A stretch of DNA of 64,000 bases from Macrostomum hystrix (lineage: Eukaryota; Platyhelminthes; Macrostomidae): NCBI GenBank assembly GCA_950097015.1, contig CATNEN010000024.1, forward strand, positions 1,076,001 to 1,140,000, read 5' to 3'. This document shows positions 30,596 to 42,000 of the stretch, piece by piece (the first letter of the stretch is position 1; each line of letters begins with the position of its first letter). Made by a program: the position numbers and the translations under genes. Below the pieces are notes generated by a model. It searched no databases. It was not told where the DNA came from and worked only from the letters and a program-made list of their open reading frames with translations.

Positions 30596-32321
30596 ATGAC
30601 GCAAAATGCAGATATATCGATCGCCCGTGCTCTAGTCTGTTCAATTCTACTCACAACATCGGTCATGAGCACACAAGGTAAGTCTATGTTAATTTTTTCT
30701 GATAGAGAACAATGAGACAGGGACCCTTTATGAAGAAGACTGAAATCGAAATATTGAAATGAAAGCAACTTAAAGTTGATGATAACAGGTTAATTGCTAA
30801 TTCAAGACAGAGACAGTTGGCAGTGCAGATCAACAAGTGTTATCAACCATTCTGTCTCTGCTTACTTTTTTTCTTCTGGCACTGGCAAAGTTCTGGGACA
30901 GTTCAACTATAGGCGCGCCTTGTCCCAGGCTTTTAATTAAAGCATTTCATTCCTGGCCACCTCGAGAACAATTTGCTTTGGCCTATTGGTTTAATGCCAA
31001 GCAGTTCTTTTGCCGTAAATAATAATTAGTTTGCTTAGCTAGAACTAAAGAGAATGAAAATTATTTAACTGGTAGGTGCTTCTCACAATTTTTAATATGT
31101 TGCCAAATTTTAATATTTTTCGCACGAAGATGTTGCAGCTGGCTTTTTTGCACCTCTGCACCGAGAGTCTGAGCAGTAAAACTTTTTATGCGACGAACTT
31201 TTTAATCTCACCGCTCTCCTTCTCTCCGCTTTTTTTGGCTAAATGCCTGCGACTTTGCGGACTCGTGATCCGCCACACCTGCACTTCCCAACTGTTGGCT
31301 GCACCTGACAATGCTGTTTGAACAATGCCTGTTTATGCTGTCATTTCAACTTTGCTCAGGGTATATTTCCCTCTCTTCAACCAAGTCTCTGTCGCTCAGC
31401 TTCAGTCTGTCTGTTAGTCTCTCTCTCTCTCTCTTGGAGCGAAACGCGTCTGGAGTTGCCTTGGTTCGAATCCTGATTTCATTTTTTTCGATACATATCG
31501 GAATCGATTCCAACATTAGATTTTTGAAATTCAATGGGCAGTGTCCTCTCTCCTCTCTCCCGCTCTCTCTCTCTTTCTCTTTCTGTTTCTCTCTCTCTCT
31601 CTTTCTGTTTCTCTCTCTCTCTCTCTTTCTGTTTCTCTCTCTCTCTTTCTGTTTCTCTCTCTCTTTCTGTTTCTCTCTCCCTCTCTTTCTGTTTCTCTCT
31701 CTCTTTCTGTTTCTCTCTCTCTCTCTCTCTTTCTGTTTCTCTCTCTCTCTTTCTGTTTCTCTCTCTCTTTCTGTTTCTCTCTCTCTTTCTGTTTCTCTCT
31801 CTCTCTCTTACTGTTTCTCTCTCTCTTTCTGTTTCTCTATCTCTCTTTCTGTTTCTCTCTCTCTCTTTCTCTTTCTCTTTCTGCTTCTCTCTTTATCTTT
31901 CTCTCTCTTTATCCTTCACTGTCTTTATCTTTCTCTCTCTCTTTCTGTTTCTCTCTCTCTCTCTCTTTCTGTTTCTCTCTCTCTCTCTCTCTTTCTGTTT
32001 CTCTCTCTCTTTCTCTCTCTCTCTCTTTCTCTTTCTCTCTCTTTATCTTTATCTTTCTGCTTCTCTGTTTATCTTTCTCTCTATTTATCATTCACTGTCT
32101 TTATCTTTCTCTCTCTCTTTCTGTTTCTCTCTCTCTCTCTCTTACTGTTTCTCTCTCTCTCTTTCTGTTTCTCTCTCTCTTTCTGTTTCTCTCTCTCTCT
32201 CTTTCTGTTTCTATCTCTCTTTCTGTTTCTCTCTCTCTTTCTGTTTCTCTCTCTCTCTCTTACTGTTTCTCTCTCTCTTTCTGTTTCTCTCTTTATCTTT
32301 CTCTCTCTTTATCCTTCACTG

Positions 32322-32356
<35 letters not shown>

Positions 32357-33177
32357 GTTTCTCTCTCTCTCTCTCTTTCTGTTTCTCTCTCTCTTTCTCT
32401 CTCTCTTTCTCTTTCTCTCTCTTTATCTTTATCTTTCTGCTTCTCTCTTTATCTTTCTCTCTATTTATCATTCACTGTCTTTATCTTTCTCTCTCTTTCT
32501 GTTTCTCTCTCTCTCTCTCTTACTGTTTCTCTCTCTCTCTTTCTGTTTCTCTCTCTCTCTCTCTTTCTGTTTCTCTCTCTCTTTCTCTCTCTCTTTATCT
32601 TTATCTTTCTGCTTCTCTCTTTATCTTTCTCTCTATTTATCATTCACTGTCTTTATCTTTCTCTCTCTCTTTCTGTTTCTCTCTCTCTCTCTTACTGTTT
32701 CTCTCTCTCTCTTTCTGTTTCTCTCTCTCTCTCTCTCTTTCTGTTTCTCTCTCTCTCTCTTTCTGTTTCTCTCTCTCTTTCTCTTTCTCTGTCTTTATCT
32801 TTCTCTCTCTCTTTCTGTTTCTCTCTCTTTTTATCTCTCTCTCTTTCTCTTTCTCTCTCTTTATCTTTCTCTTTCTGCTTCTCTCTTTATCTTTCTCTCT
32901 CTTTATCATTCACTGTCTTTATCTTTCTCTCTCTTTATCCTTCACTGTCTTTATCTTTCTCTCTCTCTTTCTGTTTCTCTCTCTCTCTCTCTTTCTGTTT
33001 CTCTCTCTCTCTCTTTCTGTTTCTCTCTCTCTTTCTCTCTCTCTCTTTCTGTTTCTCTCTCTCTTTCTCTCTCTCTCTTTCTGTTTCTCTCTCTCTCTTT
33101 CTGTTTCTCTCTCTCTTTCTCTTTCTCTGTCTTTATCTTTCTCTCTCTCTTTCTGTTTCTCTCTCTCTTTCTCTCTC

Positions 33178-33214
<37 letters not shown>

Positions 33215-36200
33215 GCTTCTCTCTTTATCTTTCTCTCTCTCTTTCTGTTTCTGTCTCTCTCTCTCTTTCTGTTTCTCTCTCTCTCTTTCTGTTTCTCTCT
33301 CTCTTTCTCTTTCTCTCTCTTTATCTTTCTGTTTCTCTCTCTCTTTCTCTCTCTCTCTCTTTCTCTTTCTCTCTCTTTATCTTTCTGCTTCTCTCTTTAT
33401 CTTTCTGCTTCTCTCTTTATCTTTCTGCTTCTCTCTTTATCTTTCTGCTTCTCTCTTTATCTTTCTGCTTCTCTCTTTATCTTTCTGCTTCTCTCTTTAT
33501 CTTTCTGCTTCTCTCTTTATCTTTCTGCTTCTCTCTTTATCTTTCTGCTTCTCTCTTTATCTTTCTCTCTATTTATTATTCACTGTCTTTATCTTTCTCT
33601 CTCTCTTTCTGTTTCTCTCTCTCTCTCTTACTGTTTCTCTCTCTCTCTTTCTGTTTCTCTCTCTCTCTCTCTTTCTGTTTCTCTCTCTCTCTTTCTGTTT
33701 CTCTCTCTCTTTCTCTTTCTCTGTCTTTATCTTTCTCTCTCTCTTTCTGTTTCTCTCTCTCTTTCTCTCTCTCTCTTTCTCTTTCTCTCTCTTTATCTTT
33801 CTCTTTCTGCTTCTCTCTTTATCTTTCTCTCTCTCTCTTTCTGTTTCTCTCTCTCTCTCTCTCTTTCTGTTTCTCTCTCTTTCTTTTTTTCTCTCTGTTT
33901 CTCTCTCTCTCTTTCTGTTTCTCTCTCTCTCTCTTTCTGTTTCTCTCTCTCTTTCTCTTTCTCTGTCTTTATCTTTCTCTCTCTCTTTCTGTTTCTCTCT
34001 CTCTTTCTCTCTCTCTCTTTCTCTTTCTGCTTCTCTCTTTATCTTTCTCTCTCTTTATCCTTCACTGTCTTTATCTTTCTCTCTCTCTCTTTCTGTTTCT
34101 GTCTCTCTCTCTCTCTTTCTGTTTCTCTCTCTCTCTCTCTTTCTGTTTCTCTCTCTCTTTCTCTCTCTCTCTTTCTCTTTCTCTCTCTTTATCTTTCTGC
34201 TTCTCTCTTTATCTTTCTGCTTCTCTCTTTATCTTTCTCTCTATTTATCCTTCACTGTCTTTATCTTTCTCTCTCTCTTTCTGTTTCTCTCTCTCTCTCT
34301 CTTACTGTTTCTCTCTCTCTTTCTGTTTCTCTCTCTCTCTCTCTTTCTGTTTCTCTCTCTCTCTCTTTCTGTTTCTCTCTCTCTCTTTCTGTTTCTCTCT
34401 CTCTTCCTCTTTCTCTGTCTTTTTCTTTCTCTCTCTCTTTCTGTTTCTCTCTCTCTTTCTCTCTCTCTCTTTCTCTTTCTCTCTCTTTGTCCTTCACTGT
34501 CTTTATCTTTCTCTCTCTCTTTCTCGCTTTCTCTCTCTGTATCCTTCACTTTCTTTATCTTTCTCTCTCTTTATCTTTATATATCTTTCTCTATCGCTTT
34601 AATTGCTATTTTAATCCAGGTCTTACCAAAAAAATAATAATTCAATATTTTTGAGCACACTGAATTTTGACAGTAACCGAAAATTCACACGACAATCATA
34701 TTAAAGTTTATGCAAAGCAAATCTCAGTCAACATTTGAGTACTGTGCTCAATTACTGACTGGCGCGGCTTAGGTAATTATGCAACAGCTGCATCGGTTTA
34801 TGTAACAGAATTATTCCACAAATTATTTTACCTCAGAAAAAAACTGTTCTTGCATAGCAGTAGAAAAGTTTTCCTCGATGCAACGCGTGTGTTAGGCAAA
34901 CTTGCGTGCCAAAAAGCAATTTAGATGGCTAATTGCGCCGTCAATTACTCTCGCGCATCGATGAAGAGGTAACGAGAATTTGCCTTTCAAACTAAACAGG
35001 CTGCTGCCTATGCTGAATTAACACGGCTAAACTATTCAATGACTTGCTAGAAAAAACTTTTTGTATTTCTCGTAACTATTTCATCGGGAATTTGAGTATT
35101 CGGGTTAATTATTTTGCGTGCGTGAGAAATTCAGGTCACTAATTAGTCAATGAAGCTAGCATTAAGGTGGCTAATCGCAGGTGCGAGAATTTAGGTAACT
35201 AATTGCAGGTGCGAGAATTAAGGTGGCTAATCGCAGGTGCGAGAATTTAGGTAACTAATTGCAGGTGCGAGAATTTAGGTGGCTAATTGCAGGTGCGAGA
35301 ATTAAGGTGGCTAATTGTAGGTGCGAGAATTAAGGTAACTAATTGCAGGTGCGAGAATTTAGGTGGCTAATTGCAGGTGCGAGAATTAAGGTGGCTAATT
35401 GTAGGTGCGAGAATTTAGGTAACTAATTGCAGGTGCGAGAATTAAGGTGGCTAATCGCAGGTGCGAGAATTTAGGTAACTAATTGCAGGTGCGAGAATTA
35501 AGGTGGCTAATTGCAGGTGCGAGAATTAAGGTTGCTAATTGTAGGTGCGAGAATTAAGGTGGCTAATTGTAGGTGCGAGAATTAAGGTGGCTAATTGTAG
35601 GTGCGAGAATTAAGGTGACTAATTGCAGGTGCGAGAATTAAGGTGGCCAATTACAGGTGCGAGAATTAAGGTGGCCAATTGCAGGTTCGAGAATTAAGGT
35701 GGCTAATTGTAGGTGCGAGAATTAAGGTGGCTAATTGTAGGTGCGAGAATTAAGGTGACTAATTGCAGGTGCGAGAATTAAGGTGGCTAATTACAGGTGC
35801 GAGAATTAAGGTGGCTAATTGTAGGTGCGAGAATTAAGGTGGCTAATTGTAGGTGCGAGAATTAAGGTGGCTAATTGTAGGTGCGAGAATTAAGGTGGCT
35901 AATTGTAGGTGCGAGAATTAAGGTGGCCAATTACAGGTGCGAGAATTAAGGTGGCTAATTGTAGGTGCGAGAATTTAGGCAGCAAATTTAAAGCGTAAGA
36001 ATTTTGGGTCGCTAAGGAATCAGAGGTGCGAAAAGTTTAGCGTCTAATCAATTGACGAGTGAAAGGTTAGGTAGAAACTTATTCGAAGGTGGGAGTGGGA
36101 AAGAGAAAATAAAACAATCTGAACTTCAGAGACCCGGAGCTACCACTCCATGGCCGAGCTGGTTCTCGCTCACCTGCCAGAAGCGGCGGCAGCAGACGAG

Positions 36201-38736
36201 GCCCTGCTAGACGAGCTGGAGACTGAGTTCTCGGATCCGTTCTCGCTGATGGCCTCCGGGCGGCCGAGTCTCCAGGCTGCCGGCCTGCGAGCCCTGCTGG
36301 TGCTGCACAAATTTCATCCGCGGCCGCACGGCCTTCCAGCCAGACTGTGGCCGGCTGTTGAAGCTGGCCGCCTGTCCGGGAACGCCTCACTGTCCGGACA
36401 GCTGGCTCTGGAAGCTTTGAAGCTGGCAGCCAAGGCACTGACGGACGGACGGGGGCACCACCTCATGCAGGACTTTGGCGTCTACCGGGACTGGCTGGCA
36501 CTCTGTCGAGACCGCGGCTGGCTGAGTTCCAAAGACGCGGCCGCCGACGCTACCGAGACGGCTAGAGTCGTTGCCATGGTAACGGACGAAATCGGAGATT
36601 TGCTCGATCCCGATTTAGATCAGGTGATTTTACAAATTTTTTAATAACGACCGACGAGGAATCTTTGAGGCTAATGATAAAGAAGCTGAAGAGAACCATA
36701 CCTGGGGAACCTGGAGACACAGAGTTTGCAGAGACATCATTTACCTGGGGAACCTGAAGACGTGGAGTTTGCAGAGACATCATTTACGTGGGGAACCTAA
36801 AGACGTAGAGTTTGCAGAGACCCACTTCACTTGGAAGAGCCTGAACGTAGGGAGGTTAATGTGATCCCTTAACACCTGGAGAGCCTGAAGGTAGAATAGC
36901 TTTACTATGTAGATAACTGTCGAAAACTATCAAATAAGCGCGCTAAATGCAGATTTTCATCGACAGCTGTTCTGGCTCAATGGCGCCTCCTCCGCGCAGC
37001 CCACCGTTGCGATGCCTTCTGAGCGGCGCCGCGGGGCTACCGCTGCAACCTGCGATGCGGCTCGAAGAAGCTTCGCCCGACGGCCGCGTCCTGCAAATCC
37101 ACGGCGCCGTCAGTCGTGAAGAGGCCAGACATCTCGTGCGATTAGCAAGGTCGGATGCTGCCGGATTGACTCCGGCTGGCATTGCTGACCAGCGGTCCGG
37201 ACTAGCAGGTTCAACTGGCGGCAAAGTCAAGGAGCACCTTCGATTGGCCGGCTATCGACGCCTGGCTGACGCCGACGATCCAGTCGTAGCGTTGTTGACT
37301 CAGCGACTGGCGCTGCAGCTGGGTTTGGCTAACAGGATGCGAGAGGATCTGCAGATCGTCAACTATGGCTTGGTTGGCTACTATCAGGCTCACTACGATG
37401 CGTTTGTTGGGCGCGGAAGCGAGGTATTGGGCATGGGGTGTTGGGCATGGGGTATTGGGCATGGGGTATTGGGCATGGGGTGTTGGGCATGGGGTGTTGG
37501 GCATGGGGTGTTGTGCATGGGGTGTTGTGCATGGGGTGTTGGGCATGGGGTGTTGGGCATGGGGTGTTGGGCATGGGGTATTGGGCATGGGGTGTTGGGC
37601 ATGGGGTGTTGGGCATGGGGTGTTGTGCATGGGGTGTTGGGCATGGGGTGTTGGGCATGGGGTATTGGGCATGGGGTGTTGGGCATGGGGTGTTGGGCAT
37701 GGGGTATTGGGCATGGGGTGTTGGGCATGGGGTGTTGGGCATGGGGTATTGGGCATGGGGTGTTGGGCATGGGGTATTGGGCATGGGGTATTGGGCATGG
37801 GGTGTTGGGCATGGGGTGTTGGGCATGGGGTATTGGGCATGGGGTGTTGGGCATGGGGTGTTGGGCATGGGGTATTGGGCATGGGGTGTTGGGCATGGGG
37901 TATTGGGCATGGGGTGTTGGTCATGGGGTGTTGGGCATGGGGTGTTGGGCATGGGGTGTTGGGCATGGGGTATTGGGCATGGGGTATTGGGCATGGGGTA
38001 TTGGGCATGGGGTATTGGGCATGGGGTGTTGGTCATGGGGTGTTGGTCATGGGGTGTTGGGCATGGGGTGTTGGGCATGGGGTATTGGGCATGGGGTGTT
38101 GGGCATGGGGTGTTGGGCATGGGGTGTTGGGCATGGGGTGTTGGGCATGGGGTGTTGGGCATGGGGTGTTGTGCATGGGGTGTTGTGCATGGGGTGTTCT
38201 GCATGGGGTGTTGTGCATGGGGTGTTGGGCATGGGGTGTTGGGCATGGGGTGTTGGGCATGGGGTATTGGGCATGGGGTGTTGGGCATGGGGTGTTGCGC
38301 ATGGGGTGTTGGGCATGGGGTGTTAGTCATGGGGTATTGGGCATGGGGTGTTGGTCATGGGGTGTTGGTCATGGGGTGTTGGGCATGGGGTGTTGGGCAT
38401 GGGGTGTTGGGCATGGGGTTTTGGGCATGGGGTGTTGGGCATGGGTACATAAAGAGCATACAGTGACAAGAGGACATCCACGCCTTGCAGACATTCCTCG
38501 CTGGAGATCGCATAGCAACCGTCCTGATCTATCTGTCAGATGTACCGGCCGGCGGTCACACAGTTTTTCCCCTGCTTGGCGCCAGAATTCCCCCGGTTCA
38601 GGGTGACGCGGTGTTCTGGCGAAACCTGGACAGTCAAGGCCGCCTAGACGAGCTCACCTATCACGGAGCCTGTCCAGTTGTCTATGGCTCAAAGTGGATT
38701 GCCACTTTGTGGTTTAGAGAGATGCTGAGAGGCTGA
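30596..38736 (+). CDS. Prolyl 4-hydroxylase alpha subunit-like protein, 4 exons
   Basis: An Fe(II)/2-oxoglutarate dioxygenase of the ER lumen that hydroxylates prolines in collagen-like chains. Exons: 30596-30677, 36130-36623, 36953-37423, 38491-38736, joined in phase to 430 residues. Exon 1 is a signal peptide (core [17 protein letters not shown]). Exon 2 begins [16 protein letters not shown] and contains [20 protein letters not shown], like the N-terminal P4HA domain. Exons 3-4 hold the catalytic domain: [20 protein letters not shown] with iron ligands His339 and Asp341, [20 protein letters not shown], then His407 and the 2-oxoglutarate Lys417 in [13 protein letters not shown]. All four key residues are kept. 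At 430 residues it is about 100 shorter than vertebrate alpha subunits, mainly in the middle. The join across the 5.4-kb first intron fits phase and family but is the least certain. Confidence 0.85.
31405..34605. repeat. 3.2-kb CT-rich polypyrimidine block in intron 1
   Basis: Almost pure C+T on the + strand: (CT)n runs broken by TTTCTGTTT about every 20-30 bases. A recurrent cassette TTTATC.TTCACTGTCTTTATC occurs roughly a dozen times, and a regular run of CTTTATCTTTCTGCTTCTCT lies near 33370-33560. Lack of A-rich codons leaves three very long stop-free frames, which are artefacts. On the gene strand it is one long pyrimidine tract inside the prolyl hydroxylase intron. Confidence 0.97.
34606..35158. 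other. Unique intron sequence
   Basis: AT-rich stretch between the CT block and the 28-bp array in the prolyl hydroxylase intron. No exon or element recognised. Confidence 0.45.
35159..35980. repeat. 28-bp minisatellite in intron 1
   Basis: About 29 copies built from GAATTAAGGTGGCTAATTG and TAGGTGCGA, with alternations GGTAACT/GGTGGCT and TGCAGG/TGTAGG. It ends about 150 bases before the acceptor of exon 2. Confidence 0.97.
36680..36900. repeat. Degenerate ~44-bp repeat in intron 2
   Basis: About four diverging copies containing ACCTGGGGAACCTGAAGAC and GAGTTTGCAGAGAC. Together they occupy most of the 329-base intron 2 (36624-36952). It looks like an old minisatellite. Confidence 0.8.
37424..38447. 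repeat. 14-bp minisatellite filling intron 3, starting at the splice donor
   Basis: About 73 copies of GGGCATGGGGTGTT or GGGCATGGGGTATT. The first base of the intron is the first base of the array (GAG/GTATTGGGCATGG), and the array stops about 43 bases before the acceptor at 38490. Long stop-free frames on both strands through it are artefacts. Confidence 0.98.
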
Positions 38737-38754
38737 ATTCCGCATTTGAGAAAT

Positions 38755-38760
38755 AATAAA
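38755..38760 (+). terminator. Poly(A) signal of the prolyl hydroxylase gene
   Basis: AATAAA lies 19 bases after the TGA at 38734-38736. A second AATAAA lies near 38905. Confidence 0.65.
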
Positions 38761-39083
38761 ATATTTCATATTTTCTTCAGCCGTAACCAAAATCAGTCCA
38801 AACGTTAAATTGGATCAAACGAACTTTCTCAGTTGCTATACCTGAGTCATTTTTCAATATCGGTGTCCTATGCAACAACGAGAAAATGCTAATTGAATGC
38901 AAAAATAAAGTTGTGCAATCATCAGGTCTGTCACCTGGGTCTAAGAAAGCTTAAGTAAAATTTCAGTTTTATCGAGTTTTTTCGAACATTACTTATTCAA
39001 TATATTTTACGTCCGAATTGAGCTTGTAACAATCAACGTTTTATAGGAAGTGTCTTTTTCTTGACACGTGAGAAAAGCAATTT

Positions 39084-42000
39084 TCATGGCTTTTCAAATT
39101 GCACTTCGACCGCAAATTTTTCGTGCCAAACTCGCCAGGTTTTGGACTTGTGCGGATTGTCCAGCTGGGTTCGGTCCAGTTTAATCCTGTGCGAAATAAA
39201 GCGCTATGCTGAGGTTCGTAATCTCTATCAAGTGTGTATACGCTACATATGCTACTTACTTGCTCAAACAGTAGTCAAGTAAGAAACTTTACTACTAAAA
39301 ATATAGAAAGACATTTTAGTAGAAGCTCTAAAATGCGTTCTGGTAAAAAACTCACTTCAAATCCTGAATGAAGTAGGTGTAGATCCAGAAGAAGAAAGCG
39401 CAGTTTTCGTAGGCCGTTGGCACATTGCGCTGAAAAGCATCCATATATTTACGAGGTTATGCCCCAACGCTTACACTTTTAGCATGAACCCAAGCGTTGC
39501 TAATTTGCTCTCCATGAAATTCGATTGGGTAGAAGGAGGGCTGAAATTGCTATTTTTAGAACACCATACTGATAAAAACATGTTTTCTGTACCCCCAGAC
39601 CTTAGCCTAGCCAATGAAACACATAATCAAAACACGTGATATTTGACCTTGGGCAAAAACACAGACCCTCACTAACCCTCCCCAAGCACGTGATATTGGC
39701 CTCAGCCAATGATGAATAAGCATCCTCTTAAACCGAATTTATTGCCCATGCAATTCAGCAACAGCCTCACATTTCTTGAGAAGAAACTGAACTTGACATC
39801 GTTGACAACGGTTGGCGAGTTGCGCAGAGTCACAACGACGCTATCAGTCTCCTTCGAGACTTCCGACTGGCAGTTCTTGTTCATGCCCAGGTCCACCTCG
39901 GCTACCTGGTTGCCGCCCTCGAAAATGCGGAACCAGAAGTCCGAGCCATCGCCGTTACCGATGGCTGGAAATGTTTTGTTGGCAACGTTTTGGGTTCAAG
40001 TAAGCTAAACATGCAAGTTAAGCGAAGAGCAGCGTGAGTTACTTGTGACTAACCTGATATTCCATGGATGATAACCCTCTTCACAACCAGCGGGACATTG
40101 GGAGGCATTTCGTAGTTAAACTCCTTCTTGATAATCTCAAAGAATCCTACGTAGCGATTCTGGCTGGGCGTCTCGACGCCCTGAAACTTGATGCCCTGAA
40201 GGTAGTCCGTGCGCTTCAGGCCGAAGAACTCCAGGCACTCCTATGGGATTTAGTGTCGCGCATTTCAGAGTTAGGACCGGTGTCTGCGCTAACGGCATTT
40301 GTTACTTGGGATAGGATTGAGATAATTTGCATGAAATAACAATGATTTTGGTTGAGGTTTGCGGCACTTTCTGCTAAGCAGGGGCGGGGTAGTGACCGGG
40401 CGGAGAGCTAATAGTGCAATTTGTAATACTTTTAGAGCCAACCCCTTAATACTGTAGACAACGAGAGTGAACACGGGCTAAAATTTTCCGCTCTATCCGA
40501 TGAAACAACTTTCAGAATAGAAACGATCGGCAACGTCGAGATATTCAACGATTTCGGTCGGGGCGTCTGTCGGGCAGAAACAAACAATATAGGTAAAGTT
40601 TTTCTGCTCACAAAATTTCATCATGCAACCATGTCGGCTAAACCATATCGTTGATTATGTATTACATTATTGTACCAACATGGATTCATCATAGAGGTTT
40701 ATACAGAAGCGATGCCAATTGTCCTTGTCACAATGATCTTCTACAAGAATCGCTGAATATCTCGACGATGCTGACTCGGACGGCTTTGAAAGTTCAGTCA
40801 CTGTGAAGGGTGGAAAATTTAGATTCATAAGGTGGAATTTCACTAAAATCGGTCATTCGGTTTGGGAGCTGTCGTGAAATAGGCATTGGGTATTAGTAAT
40901 ACACCCTGGTCTGTCTCCTGTTATGAGCTATGAGACTGTAGACTCAACAGACGCACCTTCGCATTCTCATAGATGCCGCTGTCCACCATGTAGGTGCAGA
41001 TCATTGTTCCGGTGCGACCTTTGCCGCCCTTGCAGTGCACCACAATGATGTTGTGCTCATTGCTGGCGAGCCATTCCCGTACGCTGTGTGCAAACTTCAC
41101 CATGTCGCTGTTTGCGGCCAAATTTTGAAGATTTGAGACACGTCAGCGATGCAGGCTTTTGAACATTTTCTTTCTCACTAACTCAGTCGTCCCAGAGTCT
41201 GGCTTGCCTCCAGCAGGCAATCCCATTTTCTTCTTACCCCTCAACCACAAAGCTTACCTCAGTCTCGGCACATTATGATCGTCGATCAGGTATCGTTCGA
41301 CCCGACCGTGAAAAAAATTCGGATTGTAGTAACGTTCGCCTTGAAAGAATTAAATTAGATTGGAATTGAGAGACAAACTCTTTCCTGTGATTAAGGTACA
41401 GTTGAAAGTAAAAGATACTTAGGAGAACTCACTGCACAGATTGTAAACTTTGTACCGATTGTTGTGCTTAAAATCCAGAAACTTTGCCACCTCCTATAAT
41501 TAGAGGTAGTTTATGGATGTCAGCAATGCATTTAGAAACCATAGTACACTGTCTGGATGTCGGTTTTTGTATTTTTATTTTACCTTAATTGGATTTCTGT
41601 ACATCGCCATCAGGCCAGACGAAGGGTAGGACATTGCGATGACTTTTTCTACAAACATGTTAATCAGGTTTAAGATCAGCTTTAGTTTGTTATATCTGGG
41701 TTTTTTACAAGTCAAATGTGGGATCTATGCTGACTGAGGTGTGGGATCTATGCTGACTGAGGTGTGGGATCTTTGCTGATTGAGGTGTGGGATCTATGCT
41801 GATTGAGGTGTGGGATCTATGCTGATTGAGGTGTGGGATCTATGCTGATTGAGGTGTGGGATCTTTGCTGATTGAGGTGTGGGATCTTTGCTGATTGAGG
41901 TGTGGGATCTATGCTGATTGAGGTGTGGGATCTATGCTGATTGAGGTGTGGGATCTTTGCTGATTGAGGTGTGGGATCTTTGCTGATTGAGGTGTGGGAT

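Noticed and set aside
31311-34654. Three overlapping open frames of more than 1,000 codons (Ser/Leu/Phe-rich)
   Set aside because: They arise because the CT-rich block contains almost no stop triplets. All three frames on one strand stay open and the composition is that of the repeat. No splice or domain support.
37211-38606. Long frames of repeated [10 protein letters not shown] and [11 protein letters not shown] type on both strands
   Set aside because: Translation of the 14-bp intronic minisatellite. The true exons end at 37423 and resume at 38491.
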